A stretch of 64,000 nucleotides of DNA from contig NZ_DASZGI010000100.1 in NCBI RefSeq assembly GCF_035938995.1, positions 53,688 through 117,687 on the forward strand. Direction: 5' to 3'. This document shows positions 9,737 through 18,306 of the stretch, in pieces (the first letter of the stretch is position 1; each line of letters starts with the position of its first letter). The notes under the pieces were generated by a model, which saw only the letters and a list, made by a program, of their open reading frames with translations, was not told the DNA's origin and ran no database searches. The stretch comes from DASZGI01 sp035938995. GTDB lineage: Bacteria; Actinomycetota; Actinomycetes; Streptomycetales; Catenulisporaceae. Made by a program: the position numbers and the translations under genes.

Positions 9737-9944
9737 TTGCCCTCACCAAGTTCGTGGCCGCACTTACTGCGCGCGTCGCGGTTTTACGTACCGGTAGCCG
9801 GCGCGCCGGGCGGCGTTTCGGTGGACGCGCTCAGCGGTCGGCGTCGGTCGACCGCGACGGGCTCGCCCGGCGGTCCGTTCAGGAAACGCATTCCAGCACA
9901 GCTCTGGTACTGAGGCCAAGACGAGGGTAGGAGGAATCGACGAC

Positions 9945-10109
9945 ATGCCGGTGAATATCTTGGGCAAAACGGGAGGTACCGGACCGAATTTCGGAAAAAT
10001 TTGGTACCGCGGCTGGCGCATTGCCCCCCTCCGCTGTCAAACTGCCGCCACGTCGCCGAACCCGCGACTGAGCAGGGAAGATGCGATCTTCTACGGTCCG
10101 TGCTCGTAG
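9945..10109 (+). CDS. Candidate 54-residue ORF, unknown
   Basis: The ATG follows an AGGAGG box at 9929-9934 with about 10 bases of spacing, one of the best ribosome binding sites in the window. The peptide starts MPVNILGKTGGTGPNFGKIW, is rich in Gly, Pro, Arg and aromatic residues, and ends in a Cys-Ser dipeptide. Third-position G/C bias is weak, unlike the neighbouring genes, so it may be a leader peptide or chance. It lies 162 bp upstream of the lipoprotein gene on the same strand. I do not recognise it. Confidence 0.3.
   Translation: MPVNILGKTGGTGPNFGKIWYRGWRIAPLRCQTAATSPNPRLSREDAIFYGPCS
9975..10008. repeat. Imperfect inverted repeat with GGTACC arms
   Basis: GGTACC occurs at 9975-9980 and again at 10003-10008, with GAATTT and AAATTT inside the arms, giving an imperfect hairpin or dyad of 34 bp. 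It lies within the candidate short ORF. It could be an operator or part of a leader structure. Confidence 0.35.
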
Positions 10110-10271
10110 GACCGCGAAGCGTAGTCGCGGGCCTCGCGCCCGGCTTTCCGCACGCTTCGGTGAACTTGAATCCCCGGCGTCGCAGGATATCGCCGACACC
10201 CCATTCGTCGCGGGCATTGAGGTCGATTAGCATTGCGCCGCAGGCGTCTGAACGTCCCGAGAGGTAGCCCC

Positions 10272-11321
10272 ATGTCCCACCCGCGCCGGACCGCCCGACG
10301 GCGGCGCCTTCTGACCGGGCTCGCGCTGGGCGTGGCCGCAGCGTCCGTGGCGGTTTCGGCGACCGCGTGCAGCGGAGGCTCGAGCGGCCTCGGCAGCCCC
10401 GACACCACCAACCTGCGGGTCGGGGTGGTGGACTCGGTGGGCGTGGTGCCGTTCGAGATCGGGATCTCGCCGTCGTACCACAGCTTCAGCGACGCGGGCC
10501 TGGCGATCACCGAGCAGAAGTTCGCCAGCGAGTCCGACGAGCTCGCCGCGCTGGCGCAGAACAAGATCGACATCGCTTACGGCGAGTACTCGCAGTTCCT
10601 CAGCGGCGACGGCAACGCCAGCCAGGACCTCACCGCGAAGAACCAGATGCGCATCGTCAGCGAGGCATACGACGCCGCGCCGGACACGATCGCGCTCGTG
10701 GTGCGCAAGGGCGGCGTGGCGCCGAACCTCCCGTTGCAGAACGGCCGCGACTTCTGCAAGAGCGGCTACACGATCGGGGTGAGCAGCTACTACAGCACCG
10801 AGTACCTGGCGCTGTCGAACTGGCTCCAGTCGCAGAGCACGCCGGTCGCGATCGGCAACTGCGCGGGGATCGTGAACCTCGGCGACCCGACCACCGTCAT
10901 CAAGGCCGTGGCGAGCGGGCAGATCACCGCTGGGGCCTTGCAGGAGCCGTACGTGACCGCGGGCGAGATCGACGCGAGCCTGCGCGTGGCGGCGGATCTG
11001 GCCAGCGGCAACGCCGCCGACATGCCGGTGGACGGCTACTTCGCCACCACCGACTTCGTGACCAGGTACCCGCGCACCACGGCGATCTTCGCCGCGGTGA
11101 TGGCCAAGCTGCAGGCGACCGGCGGGCAGCGGATCGCGGTGGAGACCGCGCTGGGCACGGCGGCCGGCAACGACCCGCTGGTGACCACGGCGATGCAGCT
11201 GGGCACCTACCCCACCGTGGTGCTGCCGGCCAAGCTGGAGATCGTGAACCGGCTGATGGACTCGGCGGGCACCATCAACGGCCCGCTCGACGTGGCCACG
11301 CTCACCAACCTCACCGCCTGA
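10272..11321 (+). CDS. ABC transporter substrate-binding lipoprotein (NMT1/SsuA-like)
   Basis: A 349-residue lipoprotein resembling the NMT1/SsuA class of periplasmic-type binding proteins, which bind sulfonates, nitrate or pyrimidine precursors. A twin-arginine-rich N-terminus and hydrophobic segment end in a lipobox SATAC with the lipidated cysteine at 33. The mature part starts with TTNLRVGVVDSVG and contains the family-typical ALAQNKIDIAYGEYSQFL. The open frame extends to a TTG at 10233, but ATG 10272 has a GAGAGG box upstream and is preferred. No permease or ATPase gene is adjacent, so it is an orphan binding protein; the substrate is unknown. Confidence 0.82.
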   Translation: MSHPRRTARRRRLLTGLALGVAAASVAVSATACSGGSSGLGSPDTTNLRVGVVDSVGVVPFEIGISPSYHSFSDAGLAITEQKFASESDELAALAQNKIDIAYGEYSQFLSGDGNASQDLTAKNQMRIVSEAYDAAPDTIALVVRKGGVAPNLPLQNGRDFCKSGYTIGVSSYYSTEYLALSNWLQSQSTPVAIGNCAGIVNLGDPTTVIKAVASGQITAGALQEPYVTAGEIDASLRVAADLASGNAADMPVDGYFATTDFVTRYPRTTAIFAAVMAKLQATGGQRIAVETALGTAAGNDPLVTTAMQLGTYPTVVLPAKLEIVNRLMDSAGTINGPLDVATLTNLTA

Positions 11322-11444
11322 CGCGCTCTCGCTCTCCCTGACGCGCCGCAGCCGGGGACCGGGCGGCGTCAGTCCCTCCCGATACGCTTGCGCGGACCGG
11401 CCGATCGCGGGCCGGTCCCGCACCGGGAACGAGGGAGCAGCGCC

Positions 11445-12206
11445 GTGACCGAATCAGCCCAGCCGTCCTCCGAGGCCGCGAACGCCCCGTTGGAGGACGT
11501 GCGCTTCCGCTCGGACGTCACCGTCGAACTGGTCAAAGCCCAGGCCCGCGATTCGGATGTGCTGTTCGCCGCCCGGGTGTCCACTACTGGCGAGCAGTCC
11601 CTGGACCAGGTCGGCGCGGACGCCTCGGGCTCGGCCGGGCTGATCAACTTCCTGATGCGGGACCGGCACGGCAGCCCGTTCGAGCACAACCGGTTCACCT
11701 TCTTCGTCTCCGCGCCGATCTTCGTGTTCCGGGAGTTCCATCGCCACCGGACCTTCAGCTACAACGAGGAGAGCGGGCGCTACCGCCGGTTGGAGCCGGT
11801 GTTCTACGTGCCCGGCCCCGAGCGCAAGCTGGTGCAGGAGGGCAAGCCGGGCCGGTACGTGTTCGTCGACGGCACGCCGGAGCAGCACAAGCTGGTGGAC
11901 GAGGCGACGCGCCGGGTGTGCTTCGAGGCGTACCGCGCGTACCTGGAGATGCTCGAGGCCGGAGTCGCCCGCGAGGTCGCCCGCGGCGTACTGCCGGTGT
12001 CGATCTTCTCCTCCATGTACGCGACCTGCAACGCGCGGGCCCTGATGCACTTCCTGTCGCTGCGCACCAAGCGGGAGGACTCGGCGTTCCCCTCGTTCCC
12101 GCAGCGGGAGATCGAGATGGTGGCCGAGCGGATGGAGGAGTTCTTCGCGCGGGAGATGCCGCTCACTCATGCCGCGTTCAACCGGAACGGCCGGGTCGCT
12201 CCGTAA
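11445..12206 (+). CDS. thyX: Flavin-dependent thymidylate synthase ThyX
   Basis: A 253-residue FAD-dependent thymidylate synthase that converts dUMP to dTMP with methylenetetrahydrofolate and reduced flavin. The ThyX signature RHRTFSYNEESGRY is at 100-113. The flavin and dUMP-binding regions HGSPFEHNRFTFF and REVARGVLPVSIFSSMYATCNARALMHFLSLR are intact. The GTG start at 11445 has GAGGGA about 8 bases upstream; the open frame continues upstream without homology. It precedes dapA, an order also known from Streptomyces. A long hairpin follows about 120 bp after the stop. Confidence 0.96.
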   Translation: MTESAQPSSEAANAPLEDVRFRSDVTVELVKAQARDSDVLFAARVSTTGEQSLDQVGADASGSAGLINFLMRDRHGSPFEHNRFTFFVSAPIFVFREFHRHRTFSYNEESGRYRRLEPVFYVPGPERKLVQEGKPGRYVFVDGTPEQHKLVDEATRRVCFEAYRAYLEMLEAGVAREVARGVLPVSIFSSMYATCNARALMHFLSLRTKREDSAFPSFPQREIEMVAERMEEFFAREMPLTHAAFNRNGRVAP

Positions 12207-12538
12207 CCGGCGGGAGGGGAGCGGCCTCGCCGCCGCGCACCGCCCGAACTGGTGCGACCACCACCCAATCGGATGAAAACAGTGCCCAGCGCCGTGTCTT
12301 CCGTCGTGGATCGTCGATAGTCATAGCGGATCCCGTCGCCTCCTGGACCCCCGAGCAGGAGGCGACGGGATCCTTCCACGGTCGGTCCGGGCTTGTGAGC
12401 CGACCCGGTGGACGGGTGCCGGAGAGCCCCACCGGCCCTGCTGACTTAGCGGCGCGCGGTGGTGGCTGGCACGGGTTTATCCACAGGGCGCGGGCACTGG
12501 ACCTGACGCGGGTCACCACCGCCCGGTAGCTTTATCCC
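12207..12538. other. 332-bp intergenic region thyX-dapA
   Basis: The region holds a perfect 18-bp stem hairpin (12328-12373) and then the presumed dapA promoter region. No ORF with coding-like codon use was seen on either strand. Confidence 0.5.
12328..12373. terminator. Perfect 18-bp stem hairpin, probable thyX terminator
   Basis: Arms 12328-12345 (GGATCCCGTCGCCTCCTG) and 12356-12373 are exact reverse complements separated by a 10-base loop. Only a short T run (TT) follows, as is usual for terminators in high-GC actinobacteria. It is symmetrical and could act in both directions. Confidence 0.7.
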
Positions 12539-13441
12539 ATGGCCTCCAGCATGTCCTCGCCCCAAGCGCCGTTCGGCCGCATCCTGACCGCGATGGTCAC
12601 CCCGTTCACCGCCGACGGCGATCTCGACCTCGACGGCGCCCAGCGGCTGGCCGCGCACCTGATCGAGGCCGGCTGCGACGGCCTCGTGCTCAGCGGCACC
12701 ACCGGGGAGTCGCCGACCACGACGGACGAGGAGAAGACCGCGCTCATCCGCGCGGTGGTGGAGGCGGTCGGGGACCGGGCGCACGTGATCGCCGGGGCGG
12801 GCACGAACGACACCCGCCACTCGGTGGCCCAGGCGGTCGCCGCCGAGCGGGCCGGGGCCGAGGGACTGCTCGCGGTGACGCCCTACTACTCGAAGCCGCC
12901 CCAGGAGGGCGTGTACCGCCACTTCACCGCCATCGCCGACGCCACCGGCCTTCCGGTGATGGTCTACGACATCCCGGGGCGCACGGCCACCCCGATCGAG
13001 TCGGAGACGCTGGTGCGGCTCGCCGAGCACGACCGGATCGTGGCGGTCAAGGACGCCAAGGCAGACCTCGGCGCGTCCAGTTGGGTGATGGCGCGCACCG
13101 ACCTGGCCTACTACTCGGGCGACGACATTCTGAACCTGCCACTGCTGTCGATCGGCGCAGTCGGCTGCGTGTCGGTGGCGAGCCACCTGGTCGCGGCCGA
13201 TCTGCGGGCGATGTTCGACGCCTACTTCGCCGGCGAGGCAGGCAAGGCCCGTGACATCCACCGGTCGCTGCTGCCGGTCTTCACCGGTATTTTCCGCACC
13301 CAGGGGGTAATCACCACGAAGGCGGCGCTGCGCCGGCTCGGCCTGCCGAGCGGCCCGGTGCGCCTCCCGCTGGTGGACCTCACGGAGCAGCAACTGGAGG
13401 TTCTGCGGCAGGACTTGGCGGACAGCGGTATCGCCCTCTGA
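12539..13441 (+). CDS. dapA: 4-hydroxy-tetrahydrodipicolinate synthase
   Basis: A 300-residue DapA that condenses pyruvate with aspartate semialdehyde, the first committed step toward diaminopimelate and lysine. The TIM-barrel family motifs are present: GTTGESPTT near the N-terminus, the catalytic tyrosine in MVYDIPGRT (Tyr143) and the Schiff-base lysine in VAVKDAK (Lys171). ATG 12551 is an alternative start; neither has a strong ribosome binding site. dapB, which uses the product, lies about 4 kb away on the other strand, beyond the toxin-antitoxin cassette. Confidence 0.96.
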   Translation: MASSMSSPQAPFGRILTAMVTPFTADGDLDLDGAQRLAAHLIEAGCDGLVLSGTTGESPTTTDEEKTALIRAVVEAVGDRAHVIAGAGTNDTRHSVAQAVAAERAGAEGLLAVTPYYSKPPQEGVYRHFTAIADATGLPVMVYDIPGRTATPIESETLVRLAEHDRIVAVKDAKADLGASSWVMARTDLAYYSGDDILNLPLLSIGAVGCVSVASHLVAADLRAMFDAYFAGEAGKARDIHRSLLPVFTGIFRTQGVITTKAALRRLGLPSGPVRLPLVDLTEQQLEVLRQDLADSGIAL

Positions 13442-13651
13442 CAGCCGCCCAGCCACGCCCAAGGCGGCCGCACCCGAGCTCGGCACCACCCGTACCACCG
13501 ACCAGACCCCCGTCCAGCCCGACCCCCTGACTGATCCACCACAACCAAATCCACCACAGCCGACCACGGCGCGGGGCACCGCACCGGGCACACGACCCGG
13601 ACGGCGTGCGCCGCGCGGATGAACGACGCGACCGCGAACTGGAGCCGCTTG

Positions 13652-15337
13652 ATGAGCCACCCGCATCCCGATCTGGGGCAACCGCCGGAGCTGCCGGAAG
13701 GCGCGCTGCGTATCACCCCGCTCGGCGGGCTCGGCGAGATCGGCCGGAACATGACCGTCTTCGAGTACGCCGGCAAGCTCCTGATCGTCGACTGCGGGGT
13801 GCTCTTCCCCGAGCCCGATCAACCCGGCGTGGACCTGATCCTGCCGGACTTCACCTCGATCCGGGACCGGTACGACGACGTGGTCGCGGTGGTCCTGACG
13901 CACGGCCACGAGGACCACATCGGCGCGGTGCCGTACCTGCTGCGGGAGCGCGCCGACATCCCGCTGGTGGGCTCGCAGCTCACCCTCGCGCTGATCGAGG
14001 CCAAGCTCGCCGAGCACCGCATCCGGCCGTACACGCTCGAGGTCAAGGAGGGCGAGACCGAGCGGATCGGCCCGTTCGACTGCTCCTTCCTCGCGGTCAA
14101 CCACTCGATCCCGGACGCGCTCGCGGTGGTGATCGAGACCGGCGCCGGGACGGTGCTGCACACCGGCGACTTCAAGATGGACCAGCTGCCTCTGGACGGC
14201 CGGCTGACCGACCTGACCGGGATCGCCAAGCTCGGCGAGCGCGGGATCGACCTGGTGCTGGCCGACTCCACCAACGCCGAGGTGCCCGGCTTCGTGCCCA
14301 GCGAGCGGGAGATCGCCCCGGCACTGGAGCGGGCGTTCGCCCAGGCCACCCGGCGGATCATCGTGGCCTCCTTCGCCAGCCACGTGCACCGCATCCAGCA
14401 GGTGTTGGACATCGCCGCCAAGAACCGGCGCAAGGTGGCCTTTGTCGGCCGCTCGATGGTGCGCAACATGGGGGTCGCGCGCGACCTCGGCTATCTGAGG
14501 GTTCCGGACGGGCTGATGGTCGACGCGCGGGCGCTCGACGATTACGCCCCCGAACAGGTCGTGCTGGTGTGCACCGGCTCCCAGGGGGAGCCGATGGCGG
14601 CGCTGTCCCGGATGGCCAACCGCGACCACCAGATCCGGATCGTCGAGGACGACACGGTGATCCTGGCGTCCTCGCTGATCCCGGGCAACGAGACGGCCGT
14701 CTACCGGGTCATCAACGGCCTGACCCGGTGGGGCGCGAAGGTGGTGCACAAGGGCAACGCGAAGGTGCACGTCTCGGGCCACGCCTCGGCCGGCGAGCTG
14801 CTCTACTTCTACAACCTGGCCCGGCCGCGCAACGTCATGCCGGTGCACGGTGAGTGGCGCCACCTGCGGGCGAACGGGGAGCTGGCCCAGCTGACCGGCG
14901 TCCCGGCGGACCGGATCGTGATCGCCGAGGACGGCGTCGCGGTGGACCTGGTCGACGGGGTCGCGCGGATCAGCGGCAAGGTGCCGTGCGGCTACGTGTA
15001 CGTGGACGGGCTGTCGGTCGGCGACGTGACCGAGGCGAGCCTGAAGGACCGGCGGATCCTCGGCGAGGAGGGCTTCATCTCGGTGTTCGTGGTGGTCGAC
15101 GCGGACACCGGCAAGGTCAGCGGCGGTCTGCAGGTGCAGTCCCGGGGCGCCGGGATCGACGACGACCGGCTGGCCGCGGTCACCCCACTGATCGAGGAGG
15201 CGCTGGCGCAGGCCGCCGCGGACGGCGTCGGCGACGCGTACCAGCTTCAGCAGCTGGTGCGGCGCACGGTCGGCAAGTGGGTGTCGGATACGTTCCGCCG
15301 CCGGCCGATGATCGTGCCGGTCGTCGTCGAGGTCTGA
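13652..15337 (+). CDS. rnj: Ribonuclease J
   Basis: A 561-residue metallo-beta-lactamase/beta-CASP ribonuclease with 5'-exonuclease and endonuclease activity in RNA decay and rRNA maturation. The metal-binding motif HGHEDH is at 84-89. Further signatures are TPLGGLGEIGRNM at the start, NHSIPDALAVV, HTGDFKMDQ, SGHASAGELLYF and HGEWRHLRAN. The C-terminus KWVSDTFRRRPMIVPVVVEV is conserved in actinobacteria. The frame opens at 13619, but ATG 13652 (MSHPHPDLG) matches the family start. It follows dapA by 210 bp and ends 27 bp before the left inverted repeat of the toxin-antitoxin cassette. Confidence 0.96.
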   Translation: MSHPHPDLGQPPELPEGALRITPLGGLGEIGRNMTVFEYAGKLLIVDCGVLFPEPDQPGVDLILPDFTSIRDRYDDVVAVVLTHGHEDHIGAVPYLLRERADIPLVGSQLTLALIEAKLAEHRIRPYTLEVKEGETERIGPFDCSFLAVNHSIPDALAVVIETGAGTVLHTGDFKMDQLPLDGRLTDLTGIAKLGERGIDLVLADSTNAEVPGFVPSEREIAPALERAFAQATRRIIVASFASHVHRIQQVLDIAAKNRRKVAFVGRSMVRNMGVARDLGYLRVPDGLMVDARALDDYAPEQVVLVCTGSQGEPMAALSRMANRDHQIRIVEDDTVILASSLIPGNETAVYRVINGLTRWGAKVVHKGNAKVHVSGHASAGELLYFYNLARPRNVMPVHGEWRHLRANGELAQLTGVPADRIVIAEDGVAVDLVDGVARISGKVPCGYVYVDGLSVGDVTEASLKDRRILGEEGFISVFVVVDADTGKVSGGLQVQSRGAGIDDDRLAAVTPLIEEALAQAAADGVGDAYQLQQLVRRTVGKWVSDTFRRRPMIVPVVVEV

Positions 15338-15665
15338 CGCTGCACGGTCAGTCCCACGCGCTCCCGTCCTCGCTCCGCTCGGCCGTCCGCTCGCGGTGAC
15401 GCTTCGCTTGCGCCTGCGGCTGGCCCGGCGTCCGCCGGAACTGAGCTCCCGCCCACCCAACCCTCCGCTCCGCGGCCCGAGGGGCCGCTATGCGGACTGG
15501 ACGCGCCGCCCGGCCCCGGAGCGGAGGGCCTGGCGGCGCTGGATCGTTCTGGTCGCGGCGGGCTGGCAGCTTCCGCGATTACACTAACGATCAAACTTGC
15601 GATTCTTTCGATTTGGCGCGATCATGCCCTTACGGGTCCCCCCACGAAGGCGGAGGCGAGTCACG
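15338..15665. other. Intergenic region: left inverted repeat plus A/T-richer antitoxin promoter region
   Basis: Positions 15365-15546 are the left arm of a long inverted repeat. The following stretch, about 15570-15640, is markedly A/T-richer than its surroundings, with several CGAT/GCGATT words, and probably carries the antitoxin promoter and operator. A 63-codon frame over the repeat arm has a counterpart in the right arm and is judged not to be a gene. Confidence 0.5.
15365..15546 (+). repeat. Left arm of long inverted repeat
   Basis: This arm is almost identical, in reverse complement, to 16711-16916. The match is continuous apart from a few substitutions and single-base indels over roughly 150 bp from the outer end (from CCGTCCTCGCTCCGCTCGG inward). 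The inner part differs by about 24 bp of rearranged GC-rich sequence, but GGCGCTGGATCG is shared at the inner edge. A CACGCGC heptamer stands just outside both arms (15355-15361 and 16919-16925). Confidence 0.85.
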
Positions 15666-16133
15666 ATGACAGTCATGGCTGAGCGACCAGTCCTGCCTCC
15701 GACAGACCCCGGCGAACAGCATGAGCTGGACGAGATCGCCGCCCTCCTGACGGAGACGCCCGCGACACTCGCACTCATCGCGCGCGACGGCTCGATGGTC
15801 CACCTGCCACCGGCTTTGCTCGATGTCCTCGCGCAAGTCATTGCCGCCATGCGAGCGGGCCGCGCAATCACCATCGCGCCCCTTGCGCAGCGGTTGACCA
15901 CTCAGGAAGCCGCCGAACTGCTCGGTGTTAGCCGGCCCACGCTGATTAAGCTGCTCGAAGAGGGAAAGATCCCCTTCGAACTGCCCGGGCGCCACCGCCG
16001 CATCCGGCTGGACGATCTGCTCGACTATCAGGATCGGCGCAGGAGCGAGCGCAAGGAGTCGCTTGACGAACTCGTGCGGCAAACCGAGGAACTCGGGCTC
16101 TACCGCGACGAGTCCGACACCGAAACACGGTGA
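15666..16133 (+). CDS. Excisionase-type HTH antitoxin of a PIN-domain toxin-antitoxin pair
   Basis: A 155-residue protein with an excisionase/MerR-like helix-turn-helix in its centre: LTTQEAAELLGVSRPTLIKL, then a wing LPGRHRRIRLDDLLDY. The acidic N-terminus and the charged C-terminal helix (RRSERKESLDELVRQTEELG) fit an antitoxin that binds DNA and its toxin. The ATG at 15666 has GGAGG at 15652-15656; ATG 15675 is possible. The stop overlaps the GTG start of the toxin gene by four bases, the usual coupling in type II modules. Its operator is probably the A/T-richer stretch upstream. Confidence 0.82.
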   Translation: MTVMAERPVLPPTDPGEQHELDEIAALLTETPATLALIARDGSMVHLPPALLDVLAQVIAAMRAGRAITIAPLAQRLTTQEAAELLGVSRPTLIKLLEEGKIPFELPGRHRRIRLDDLLDYQDRRRSERKESLDELVRQTEELGLYRDESDTETR

Positions 16134-16692
16134 CCGTGTTCGCAGCCGTGCTTGACGCGTGCGTCCTGTTTCCGAACTTCCTTCGCGACACCGTGCTCAC
16201 GCTTGCCGAGCAGGAGCTTTTTCGCCCGCTGTGGTCCGCGGCGATCCTCGCCGAGGTCCGCCGCAACGTGCTTGCCAAACGCGAAGTCGACGCCGACGCC
16301 TTCGATCGAACTCTGCTCCTCATGAATACCGCGTTCGACGACGCGATGGTCGAGGATTGGGAACCGCTTGTCACGGGCTCGATCTTCCCGATCCCGACGA
16401 CACGCACGTGCTCGCGGCGGCGATCGCAGGCGGCGCGCAGTCGATCGTGACCTTCAATCTCGTCGACTTTCCCACGGCACGCCTCGAACCGCTCAACATC
16501 GAAGCCGTGCATCCCGACGCTTTCCTCCTTGATCAGCTCGACCTCGCGCCAGCGACGGTCCTCGCGGCCCTGCGGCGGCAAGCAAGCCGGTTCCGCAAGC
16601 CTCCGATGGACCTGAGCGGACTGCTAGCCCGCCTCGAACGCTGCGGCGTGCCCAACTTCACTGAAGAAATCCGCCGCCGAACCGCGCTCTGA
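16130..16692 (+). pseudogene. PIN-domain toxin gene with a frameshift
   Basis: The protein is split between two frames. Positions 16130 to about 16380 encode the PIN N-terminus (AAVLDACVLFPNFLRD, with the first acidic residue Asp, and LWSAAILAEVRRN). From about 16375 a second frame gives the rest of the domain (GLDLPDPDDTHVLAAAIAGG, VTFNLVDFP) and the C-terminal part to 16692. The join lies at ACGGGCTCGAT: one extra base in the G run would restore VTGLDLPDPDD. Intact, it would be about 187 residues, a PIN ribonuclease paired with the HTH antitoxin. The cause could be a true inactivating deletion, a sequencing error at the G run or, less likely, programmed frameshifting. Confidence 0.75.
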
Positions 16693-17031
16693 AAGCGGGA
16701 CGTAAGCGCACGATCCAGCGCCGCCCGGCCCCGGAGCGGAGGGCCGCCAGGCCCGACGCGAGGAGCCGGGCGGCGCGTCCAGTCCGCGTAGCGGCCCCTC
16801 GGGCCGCGGGAGCGGAGGGTTGGGTGAACGGGAGCTCAGTTCCGGCGGACGCCGGGCCAGCCGCAGGCGCAAGCGAAGCGTCACCGCGAGCGGACGGCCG
16901 AGCGGAGCGAGGACGGAGCACGCGCGGCACAGACCACACCGGTCGACGCGACCTGAGCACAGCCAAGCCCGACACGCCCCCGGAGCGAAGCGAGGAGGCG
17001 GGTGGGGAATCCTCCGTGCAGTGATTACGAG
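16693..17031. other. Intergenic region with right inverted repeat
   Basis: Most of this region is the right repeat arm (16711-16916). The remaining 115 bp up to the end of the membrane protein gene show only GC-rich sequence with GGAGCGAAGCGAGG-type words. The 86-codon minus-strand frame here mirrors a frame in the left arm and is a by-product of the repeat. Confidence 0.5.
16711..16916 (-). repeat. Right arm of long inverted repeat
   Basis: Reverse complement of the left arm at 15365-15546. The outer part, about 16762-16916, aligns with few differences. The inner part contains an extra block in which CCCTCCGCTCCGGGGCCGG is itself the reverse complement of a word in the left arm, suggesting a small internal inversion or duplication. 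Confidence 0.85.
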
Positions 17032-18275
<1,244 letters not shown>

Positions 18276-18306
18276 TTACGTCCCGGGCTTCCTACGCCCC
18301 TTACCC

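Larger units (their letters stand above)
9737..10271. other. 535-bp divergent intergenic region
   Basis: The region separates cvnA from the lipoprotein gene and must hold both promoters. The part around 9940-10020 is noticeably richer in A/T than its surroundings. It contains a short ORF with a good ribosome binding site (9945-10109) and an inverted arrangement of GGTACC boxes (9975-9980 and 10003-10008) separated by an AATTT/AAATT-containing spacer. No convincing -10/-35 pair, tRNA or riboswitch was recognised. Confidence 0.5.
15365..16916. mobile_element. Putative inverted-repeat-bounded toxin-antitoxin cassette
   Basis: Two near-identical arms of about 180-205 bp in opposite orientation enclose only an excisionase-type HTH antitoxin and a PIN toxin gene. 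The neighbours on both sides are core genes. No transposase or integrase lies inside, so if mobile it would be non-autonomous. A CACGCGC word immediately outside both arms could be a 7-bp target duplication, but in such GC-rich sequence it may be chance. Mobility is inferred from the structure only. Confidence 0.5.

Noticed and set aside
5306..9913. A 1535-codon open frame on the plus strand over cvnA
   Set aside because: It is antisense to cvnA, consists of Arg/Gly/Ala/Pro-rich low-complexity sequence and has no family motifs; such frames are expected opposite GC-rich genes.
10001..10014. T-box-like word TGGTACCGCGG
   Set aside because: It shares ten bases with the T-box core, but no stem I specifier loop, antiterminator pairing or aminoacyl-tRNA synthetase/amino acid gene is present downstream.
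9784..10233. Minus-strand frame starting MLIDLNARDEWGVGDILRRRG upstream of cvnA
   Set aside because: The first 30 residues look protein-like, but the frame then becomes low-quality sequence that runs into cvnA's leader, with no ribosome binding site or consistent third-position bias.
12446..15460. A 1004-codon minus-strand frame over dapA and rnj
   Set aside because: It lies antisense to two well-supported enzymes and shows only His/Asp/Arg/Gly-rich reading of their complement.
15396..15587. 63-codon frame in the left repeat arm and its mirror at 16624-16884
   Set aside because: Both frames come from the same repeat read from each side; the sequences are Arg/Leu/Pro-rich and neither has a ribosome binding site.
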